26,235 bases of DNA from a virus. The notes below the pieces were generated by a model. That model had not been told where the DNA came from, did no database searches, and saw only the letters and a program-made list of their open reading frames with translations. Position numbers and translations under genes: made by a program. The stretch is taken from IMG/VR virus record IMGVR_UViG_3300032249_001408, positions 1 through 26,235 of that record; one strand, written 5' to 3'. Positions 6,369 through 11,694 of the stretch are shown one piece after another (within the stretch, counting starts at the first letter, position 1; every line of letters starts with the position of its first letter).

Positions 6369-6784
6369 CGAACCTTGGCCATAATTGACAAATCCTCTAT
6401 GTCAAGATAGGGATTCTCCGCAAGGCTTTCCCTCTGCTTCTTCAGCATTTCCACATTCTCGTTGGCCTTCTTCAAGGAAGACTCATTCGTTTTCTTGTAT
6501 TCCTCTATGACCTGCTTGTCCTTCGGATTGGACGGATCCAATATTTCCTCTTCGGATATGGAAACGATGTGATCCATGAAGAAGAAAGTCCGAAGCTTCT
6601 TCTCATTGTTCCACTGCTCCAGACATACGCCCCTGGAGTTCACCTCCAGCACCCTTCCCACGAAGTAGTGGAATACGGGCTGCGGAAAGGTCTGGGGGTT
6701 TTCCGATTTGAAATCCCTGTTCGTCTGCACAGTGAAAACGGTGCATATCTTTCCTACGAAATACTCAAGGCCTTCTATTTTCAT
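6365..6784 (-). CDS. Uncharacterised protein, possible small beta-barrel plus helical tail (139 aa)
   Basis: No family is recognised with confidence. Residues 1-75 look beta-rich (GKICTVFTV, FHYFVGRVLEVNSRGVCLEQ, RTFFFMDHIVSI), which by eye resembles an Sm/SH3-like small barrel. Residues 80-125 are charged and probably helical or coiled coil (KQVIEEYKKTNESSLKKANE). The ATG overlaps the stop of the DUF5659-like gene as ATGA, indicating translational coupling with the actin-like operon. It overlaps the converging primase gene by four bases. Confidence 0.6.
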   Translation of the reverse strand: MKIEGLEYFVGKICTVFTVQTNRDFKSENPQTFPQPVFHYFVGRVLEVNSRGVCLEQWNNEKKLRTFFFMDHIVSISEEEILDPSNPKDKQVIEEYKKTNESSLKKANENVEMLKKQRESLAENPYLDIEDLSIMAKVR

Positions 6785-6996
6785 GGAGTGTATTCGCCGA
6801 CCTTCTTCAGGGACATGATATAGGAGTCGAACCTGTGGAATTCGCTCGATAGATACTCGAGCTTCCTCTGCTCAAACTCCACTTCCTCCTGATCATTGAC
6901 TTCGAATATGAAGTCCCTACCCTTCCTGCCCACGACCTTGTGTCCGTGCATTAGGAGGTAGGCTCCAGCACCGAGGTCACTTACTGTCTTTTTCAT
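6781..6996 (-). CDS. DUF5659-like small protein (71 aa)
   Basis: The sequence (MKKTVSDLGAGAYLLMHGHK, then KGRDFIFEVND and a helical C-terminus) follows the pattern I know for DUF5659 proteins, short phage and bacterial proteins of unknown function with a K-T-x-D-L-xx-A-x-Y-L-L start. ATG at 6996 is preferred over the longer ATG at 7041 because AAGGAAG lies just upstream and the family pattern starts here; the longer form would add a lysine/arginine-rich extension overlapping the actin-like gene. It starts 22 bases after the actin-like gene stop and overlaps the next gene as ATGA, so it probably belongs to that operon. Confidence 0.65.
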   Translation of the reverse strand: MKKTVSDLGAGAYLLMHGHKVVGRKGRDFIFEVNDQEEVEFEQRKLEYLSSEFHRFDSYIMSLKKVGEYTP

Positions 6997-7018
6997 CTTT
7001 CTTCCTTTCTTTCTTTTT

Positions 7019-9160
7019 TCACTTCGCGTTTTCTGCCGCAATCAGGCAGCCTCTGGCTACCGAATAGAGAGGATCCTGCGGTCTGATGACCTCTCCTATC
7101 TTCATTGTAGTAATCTTGGACTGATCAAGTATAGTGCGGAACAGAACATCAAATCCCTTGGGCATGCTGGTGCCTCCCGCGATAACGATGTCTATCGGCT
7201 GTTCTGATCTCGCCTTGTTGCCCGCCTCCTCTATCCCCTTCTTGATCCCCTGCACAGTGTGTTGAATCATTATCTCATACTGGGCTTTTATCGCCCTTTG
7301 TACAAGAGTATCAGGATTATCAACTGTGAGATCGGAATGCATTTTTTCTCTGTTCACATAGGTCGTGGTCTCCTCGCCTATGGCCTTTGAAGCCATCTTG
7401 TCAATCCAGTCGCCGCTGTTTACTAGGGAAAACTGAAATATGGGAGCGCCGTACATCGAGTAGCAGAGATTCACCATACCAGCTCCACAATTTTTAATAA
7501 CCAGATTCGGCCCGCTAAAACTATGATCTTCTGCGACGCGCAAATCATGAACCAAACCAGTGTAGGGTTCGGTTTCTATTGATTTAACCTTTGACAACAT
7601 GAATCCATCTTTGACTTCATTTGTTATTCTTTTTTCAGGTCTTGAATTAGTATTTGTTTTGCGTTTGAAATTCAAAGATTTTTGCAAGGCATCAAATCCA
7701 ATTTGCGAACTTGTATTTACGCAAAAAGAAATTTTCTTACCCGAAATGACTCTGTTTTCCGATTCACAGTAATGACTTCTTGGTTCTCGAGAGTATAAAG
7801 AGGCCGCAATTCCACAACGCCCAAATAGTTGCTTGCACACATGAGCAAGATGAGAGTTTGAATTGAAGAAAGAAATGTGACTTTCTGAAACCATCCCGTC
7901 AGACTTTATCAAGCCAGAAAGAAGAGATTTGGCCTCTTGGTCATTCAAATGGCTGATTTCAAACGGACATTTTTTGAACTTGTCAAAATCGTAGCAGTTA
8001 TTTTTAAACCATTGGACAATTCCTTTTTGGTAGCACTTGATTCGCGTGCAATTTTCGCCCTTTTTAGTTTTGCTTGATTTTTTCCCGAAAACTTTTTTGA
8101 TTAGCCACATCACTCGTTCAATGTTATCATGTTCGTGATTGGCGAAATCTAGTTGAAAACAACCCTCTTTGAGATTAATGCTGCCGTCTCCCAAGAAATA
8201 ACCGATTAATTCACACATTTCTGGAGACAGATTGTAATGAGTTGATTTCCAAATTTTGGAACATGTATTTCTACTCAAAACCTCAACTTTAGGTCGTTCA
8301 ACTGAATCATTTTGTTCTTTTTCAATCGGCTCTCCAACTATGTCTCCGACTTTAATTTCTTCACAACCAATCCATTGCCACTGATTGTCTCGTAATACAT
8401 AAAGTTTGTGGTTGTCAACAAATTCGTAGCCCTCAGCGTATCCCCAAAGTTTGATTTTTGTTTTTGTTCCGCAAAAATATTGTGGAACAGTTTCGTAAAC
8501 AGTTCTCCATCTACCTTTGTGTGTAAAAACCTCGTCGCTCTCTTTTACATCCTCAATGTTAGTCAATCCTCGTTTGGTATATATTTTTGTTCCTGGAACT
8601 AGACAACTCACTCCCACCCCCGTCCAATTCTTGTTCTGAAGTTCTGCATAAACTAGCGCCAAAGCCTCATTGATTGGGTGTGCATCAACCTTGTATCCCT
8701 TTTCGCTTCGGTATGATCTGAACATGGCCTCAAGAACCTTGCTGTGGTAATCGGCATCGGTCTCTTGATTTATGGCGTTGGCGGGAACGGAGTAGTAAAG
8801 CGTCGTGTCATCCTCTTCTATTTCGCCTATGAGGCTGTGGCACATCACATTCATGATCTGCTGGGCGTGCCTTTCCCTGGGATTGAGGCATCCGTCCTTC
8901 ATCGGACGCTTGAGCTCTATCTGATTCATGGTGTATGCCATGTTGACGGCAGACTCGCCAAGGGCGTATCCCACATTTGATTCCTTGTTCTCTATCAGAG
9001 GGACGCCCGCGTTCTTCATCATGTTGAATACAAAACGATTGTCCAACGGCATTTCAAGAAAGGCATTGACCTCCCTCTTATAGACAAATTCATTGTCATT
9101 ATTTCTCTTACAAACCACTAGATTATATGTTCCGACATCCGCCCCGATTGCCTTGCTCAC
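7019..9160 (-). CDS. Actin/ParM-like filament ATPase interrupted by an intein
   Basis: The host protein after removal of the intein is 341 residues, the normal size of an actin/ParM-like protein. Visible ATPase motifs are the phosphate-1 loop (GADVGTYNLVV, residues 5-15), the phosphate-2 loop (GVGVS joined to CGAGMVNL) and the adenosine motif (IVIAGGTSMPKGF, residues 658-670). Residues 186-557 are an intein set into the phosphate-2 loop, so the unspliced chain should not bind nucleotide properly. Phage actin-like proteins (ParM, Alp families) form filaments that segregate or position DNA; that role is likely here. The start is GTG with AAAAGGAG upstream. The next two genes could be partners, but no obvious ParR or centromere-like iterons were found beside it. 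Confidence 0.85.
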   Translation of the reverse strand: MSKAIGADVGTYNLVVCKRNNDNEFVYKREVNAFLEMPLDNRFVFNMMKNAGVPLIENKESNVGYALGESAVNMAYTMNQIELKRPMKDGCLNPRERHAQQIMNVMCHSLIGEIEEDDTTLYYSVPANAINQETDADYHSKVLEAMFRSYRSEKGYKVDAHPINEALALVYAELQNKNWTGVGVSCLVPGTKIYTKRGLTNIEDVKESDEVFTHKGRWRTVYETVPQYFCGTKTKIKLWGYAEGYEFVDNHKLYVLRDNQWQWIGCEEIKVGDIVGEPIEKEQNDSVERPKVEVLSRNTCSKIWKSTHYNLSPEMCELIGYFLGDGSINLKEGCFQLDFANHEHDNIERVMWLIKKVFGKKSSKTKKGENCTRIKCYQKGIVQWFKNNCYDFDKFKKCPFEISHLNDQEAKSLLSGLIKSDGMVSESHISFFNSNSHLAHVCKQLFGRCGIAASLYSREPRSHYCESENRVISGKKISFCVNTSSQIGFDALQKSLNFKRKTNTNSRPEKRITNEVKDGFMLSKVKSIETEPYTGLVHDLRVAEDHSFSGPNLVIKNCGAGMVNLCYSMYGAPIFQFSLVNSGDWIDKMASKAIGEETTTYVNREKMHSDLTVDNPDTLVQRAIKAQYEIMIQHTVQGIKKGIEEAGNKARSEQPIDIVIAGGTSMPKGFDVLFRTILDQSKITTMKIGEVIRPQDPLYSVARGCLIAAENAK
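7490..8605 (-). mobile_element. LAGLIDADG intein in the actin-like gene (372 aa)
   Basis: The intein begins with Cys1 (CLVPGTKIYT, just after GVGVS) and ends LVIKN, followed by Cys+1 of the host protein. Block B His66 is present (FVDNHKLYV), though the usual Thr three residues before it is Val. Two LAGLIDADG motifs of a homing endonuclease are clear: LIGYFLGDGS (residues 133-142) and LLSGLIKSDG (228-237), both with the acidic catalytic residue. Block F reads VHDLRVAEDHSF. The penultimate residue is Lys rather than the common His. The coding sequence is visibly more AT-rich than the flanking host gene, pointing to separate origin and horizontal arrival. The element probably splices itself out and could spread by homing into intein-free alleles. 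Confidence 0.93.
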
Positions 9161-9183
9161 TTTTTTCTCCTTTTAGAATCGCT

Positions 9184-9193
9184 GATGTATATG
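9184..9193 (-). promoter_or_regulatory. Candidate late-type promoter motif CATATACATC
   Basis: Read on the minus strand, CATATACATC ends 23 bases before the GTG start of the actin-like gene, the same layout as the motifs before 2544 and 3596. AAAAGGAG follows in the leader. The motif falls in the 47-base gap between this gene and the preceding one. Confidence 0.4.
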
Positions 9194-9207
9194 CCAATCA
9201 TATTGCC

Positions 9208-9429
9208 TCATTTTCCGAATTCTATCTTGCTAGATGTGAAGTCGGGAATCTGCCACCCGACCTTGTTGTCCGAAACGGAACCTACAGAAGATTCTGAATT
9301 TCCTCCGACAGCAGCCACGCTTATATTGGATCCGTCCAACTTCACGGTCAATTCCAGGGATATGTTTACGAAAACCTCACCGTTCTTGGTAATTACCCTA
9401 GCTTCCCCTGGTTTGATTAGATTTGGCAT
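9208..9429 (-). CDS. Small conserved phage-type protein (73 aa)
   Basis: The pattern (NLIKPGEARVITKNGEVFVN, then LELTVKLDG, and a C-terminal IPDF with IEFGK) is one I associate with short beta-rich proteins in large phage genomes, usually beside virion genes, but I cannot give a family name or function. There is no signal peptide. GGTGGA lies just before the ATG. It sits between the 183-residue virion-type gene and the actin-like gene on the same strand, with short gaps of 36 and 47 bases. Confidence 0.65.
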   Translation of the reverse strand: MPNLIKPGEARVITKNGEVFVNISLELTVKLDGSNISVAAVGGNSESSVGSVSDNKVGWQIPDFTSSKIEFGK

Positions 9430-9465
9430 TTTCCACCCGGTCTAATATAGCTATCTGAGGAGAAA

Positions 9466-10017
9466 TCAACTCCTGCCCACGGAACTGACAGAAACTAGTA
9501 TCTGCACCTCCGCCGGAGCCGATCCCGATTGATTGTTTATTTCCAAGGTGCCTATCGTCACCTCTCCGGGATTAAAGGTCTGCGTGGCTCCCGCCGGTAT
9601 GTCTATTATCGCAGTGTCCAGGCCGTTTATTCTGACCTTTATGTCGTCGGCGTCGCTCTTGTTGGTGATCTGGGCGAAGAGAGCCCACGACCCCGAATCC
9701 CCTGCTATGTCGGCCTTGTTCTGGGCGTATGTGGATCCCGCGGCCGCCACGATGTTGTACACCCTCGGATAGGTGTTCTCGGCTATCTGGTCGCTGTATA
9801 TCGTGCCGTCATCGAAAACAACCTCTATGAACGCCTCCTCCAGAGGCACGTTTGGATAGGCAAATCGCTTCCAGTAGTTGCAGTCGGTGAACGTCTCGCC
9901 GTCCTTCAGCTTCCTGTTGATCCTGTTCGGACCCGTGATGTAGGCCGTCCTCTGGTTGTCGTGTATGTCTAGGAGACCCTGTCTGGAGTTTGTCAATTTC
10001 ACCCTGAAAACGCTCAT
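9466..10017 (-). CDS. Probable virion structural protein (183 aa)
   Basis: The N-terminal half (VKLTNSRQGLLDIHD, TAYITGPNRINRKLKDGE, then NYWKRFAYP) and the segment VFDDGTIYSDQ read like conserved virion-associated phage proteins. The C-terminal half is a beta-sandwich-like stretch rich in Gly, Ala and Thr (WALFAQITNKSDADDIKVRI). No enzyme motif is present. Assignment as structural is inference from composition and context. AGAGGA lies ahead of the ATG. It is divergent from the small gene at 10082, with a shared TATATATA between them. Confidence 0.6.
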   Translation of the reverse strand: MSVFRVKLTNSRQGLLDIHDNQRTAYITGPNRINRKLKDGETFTDCNYWKRFAYPNVPLEEAFIEVVFDDGTIYSDQIAENTYPRVYNIVAAAGSTYAQNKADIAGDSGSWALFAQITNKSDADDIKVRINGLDTAIIDIPAGATQTFNPGEVTIGTLEINNQSGSAPAEVQILVSVSSVGRS

Positions 10018-10046
10018 GTTTTTCCTCTTTTGGTCGAACTATTGTT

Positions 10047-10056
10047 ATATATAGTT
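10047..10056. promoter_or_regulatory. TATATATA element between divergent genes
   Basis: TATATATA at 10048-10055 lies in the 64-base gap between the minus-strand gene starting at 10017 and the plus-strand gene starting at 10082. Distance to the plus-strand start is about 26 bases, close to the 21-23 base layout seen at 2544, 3596 and 9160; distance to the minus-strand start is about 30. It may drive one or both genes. The match to the shared motif is weaker at the 3' end (AG instead of TC). Confidence 0.35.
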
Positions 10057-10081
10057 CAGAATAGGGCTTTCTCGGAGAAAC

Positions 10082-10213
10082 ATGGAAGAACAGAACGAAG
10101 ACAAGGCTGAAGAGGCAATGAGGTGCTTTTTCGGCCAGTTCGGCACGCCGGACATATACACGCAGATAGTGCTGGAGGAATTCTTCAAGGAGCTACTGGA
10201 TGAGCAGAAATAG
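10082..10213 (+). CDS. Very small acidic protein (43 aa)
   Basis: The ATG is preceded by CGGAGA at good spacing, and the frame is open for 43 codons (MEEQNEDKAEEAMRCFFGQF, then GTPDIYTQIVLEEFFKELLD) before TAG. Its last 14 bases overlap the start of the next gene, an arrangement typical of translational coupling in phages. It is acidic and probably mostly helical. Function unknown. Because it is so short the call rests on its start signal, overlap and position. Confidence 0.6.
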   Translation: MEEQNEDKAEEAMRCFFGQFGTPDIYTQIVLEEFFKELLDEQK

Positions 10214-10568
10214 CCTATACCTATACCTCGCAAGGCGTGACAAGAAGGGGATCAAGGTCGTAAGCGGCTTCAGTTTCAAAGGCAAGGCCTATGCCACGCG
10301 CGTGGAGGACATCTCCAGACTCGGCCTGAATCCCCAGATATCCGCGACTGTCGCAAGAGAGGCCTATGAAAATCGCATGGAGTACGAGCTTTTCGTGGAG
10401 TCTGCTGAGTCTTTCGACGACTTGAGAACATCGCTTCAGAAAAGGGGATACTCAAACCTTCCCCTGCAACAGTTCACGGGTTACATAGGACCTACGAGCA
10501 TAAACAGAAATGCACTTGTCACTACAAAATCCACAATGCTTCGGAGGAATTCGGACATCAGAAGATGA
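10200..10568 (+). CDS. Uncharacterised phage protein (122 aa)
   Basis: The protein starts MSRNSLYLYLARRDKKGIKV and includes a helical segment with AYENRMEYELFVESAESFDD and the motif RGYSNLPLQQF. It resembles small conserved proteins of large phages by pattern only; I cannot name a family. AAGGAG seven bases before the ATG lies inside the preceding 43-codon gene, which it overlaps. Its C-terminus is basic (TMLRRNSDIRR). The stop overlaps the converging gene by 11 bases. Confidence 0.65.
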   Translation: MSRNSLYLYLARRDKKGIKVVSGFSFKGKAYATRVEDISRLGLNPQISATVAREAYENRMEYELFVESAESFDDLRTSLQKRGYSNLPLQQFTGYIGPTSINRNALVTTKSTMLRRNSDIRR

Positions 10569-10845
10569 CCATGTTCTTGCTTATCAAGAATGATCCCGAT
10601 CCCACCTTTATGAGATATTCTTCCCCGATTACCTCGGATATAACTCCTCCGTTCTCCGCAAAGTCCTTCGCAACCTTGCAGGCTCTACCCGACTCTATCG
10701 TCATCTTTTTCATTATCCTTTTCGCCCCGAATCTGGTCTCCACCTGAAGGCCCACGAGTTTGCATTCCATGGAGTGATTGAATTCCTCCTGGCTGTTCAT
10801 CCATTTCTTGAAATTGTCGGGGTTGATATAAAAGGAACCAGACAT
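10558..10845 (-). CDS. Uncharacterised protein (95 aa)
   Basis: No family is recognised. The N-terminal half is mixed (MSGSFYINPDNFKKWMNSQE), the middle is basic (RFGAKRIMKKMTIESGRACK), and the C-terminus is a likely beta hairpin (EEYLIKVGSGSFLISKNMVI). The ATG follows directly on the TGA of the preceding gene (TGAATG) with GAAGGA upstream, so translation is probably coupled to the Rossmann-like gene. It overlaps the converging plus-strand gene by 11 bases. Confidence 0.6.
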   Translation of the reverse strand: MSGSFYINPDNFKKWMNSQEEFNHSMECKLVGLQVETRFGAKRIMKKMTIESGRACKVAKDFAENGGVISEVIGEEYLIKVGSGSFLISKNMVIF

Positions 10846-11694
10846 TCAGTCCTTCTCAAAAAAAGAGGGCAAATTTTCTAGACTTATATATTCGGCATTT
10901 TCATATTCTATTCCCGACGAGCAGTCCATCACCTCCACCCCGGCCTGCTTCATCCAGTATATCTGCTTGTCTATTATCCTCTGACACATTATCTGCTGGG
11001 GATACTGGTAAAGTCCGTTCTCCATTCTGACGGAGCCTGGTCGTTCATCCTCAAAGGCCTCGTCGCAGCAGAGCAAGGCTATTTTCCTGGCCCTGTTTCT
11101 CCATGCAAAGCTCAAGGCCGCACATATGGGGTTTCTGTAGTCGTCCAGCCTCATGCATTCATCCTGACCCACTCCGGAATAGTTCGAATCCTGGGAAGAT
11201 CTGTAGAACGCCGGCTGGCCTTCGTATTCCCTTATGAACTTGGGATTTGTCTTGGTGGACGCTATCAGGTTCGGATAGTACCTGTGTTTGCGGGGCAGGT
11301 ATCCGACGCACTCCCCGTAGGGATTGTTGACGAGATAGAAAGTCATGGTCCTCTTGACCTCGGCCTTTTCGCCAGCCATCTCCCATTTAGAAAGACTGCC
11401 GTTCACGCCTATCGTCTTGACCATCTTGTTGGGCATGCCGGCCAGAACCTTCTGCCGCTCCCTCCATCCGTATCCGTCCGAAAATATCACGAGATTTTCC
11501 ATATCCACGCGGTTCAGATCGTCCATGTTCATCCCCGAGACCTTCATGTTCTCGCACTCGTTCCAGAGAAAAAGACTAAGATCTGATCCGCCGAGAGAAT
11601 TTATGTCGATTGGTTTCGCATCAGAGCACAGATTTCTGACCCAAATACCTTCGGCAAGAATGTATTCGTTGTTTCTGTACTTCTTTATTCTCAT
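10846..11694 (-). CDS. Possible Rossmann-fold (DUF115/MptE-like) protein
   Basis: The 282-aa product has alternating hydrophobic strands and short loops: NLVIFSDGYGWRERQKV, KTIGVNGSLSKW, MTFYLVNNPYG, then a Tyr/Arg/Pro-rich loop and KIALLCCDEAF, with a C-terminal GVEVMDCS. The order (nucleotide-binding-like glycine loop, new-residue strand, visible-pose strand, D-E-A-F) reminds me of DUF115/MptE-like proteins, which are often linked to glycan modification, but no catalytic motif is certain. ATG at 11694 is chosen because it overlaps the previous stop as ATGA; in-frame ATGs at 11706 and 11724 are possible and none has a ribosome-binding site. It sits directly downstream of the repeat fibre gene, so a role in modifying that protein would make sense. 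Confidence 0.5.
   Translation of the reverse strand: MRIKKYRNNEYILAEGIWVRNLCSDAKPIDINSLGGSDLSLFLWNECENMKVSGMNMDDLNRVDMENLVIFSDGYGWRERQKVLAGMPNKMVKTIGVNGSLSKWEMAGEKAEVKRTMTFYLVNNPYGECVGYLPRKHRYYPNLIASTKTNPKFIREYEGQPAFYRSSQDSNYSGVGQDECMRLDDYRNPICAALSFAWRNRARKIALLCCDEAFEDERPGSVRMENGLYQYPQQIMCQRIIDKQIYWMKQAGVEVMDCSSGIEYENAEYISLENLPSFFEKD

Noticed and set aside
9161-9207. Centromere-like (parC) iterons beside the actin-like gene
   Set aside because: I looked for direct repeats in the upstream gap and saw none; a centromere could lie elsewhere in the genome.
9457-9477. Small hairpin AGGAG-TTGATTT-CTCCT (minus strand) at the end of the 183-residue gene
   Set aside because: Only five base pairs with a seven-base loop and no T-run, so not convincing as a terminator.
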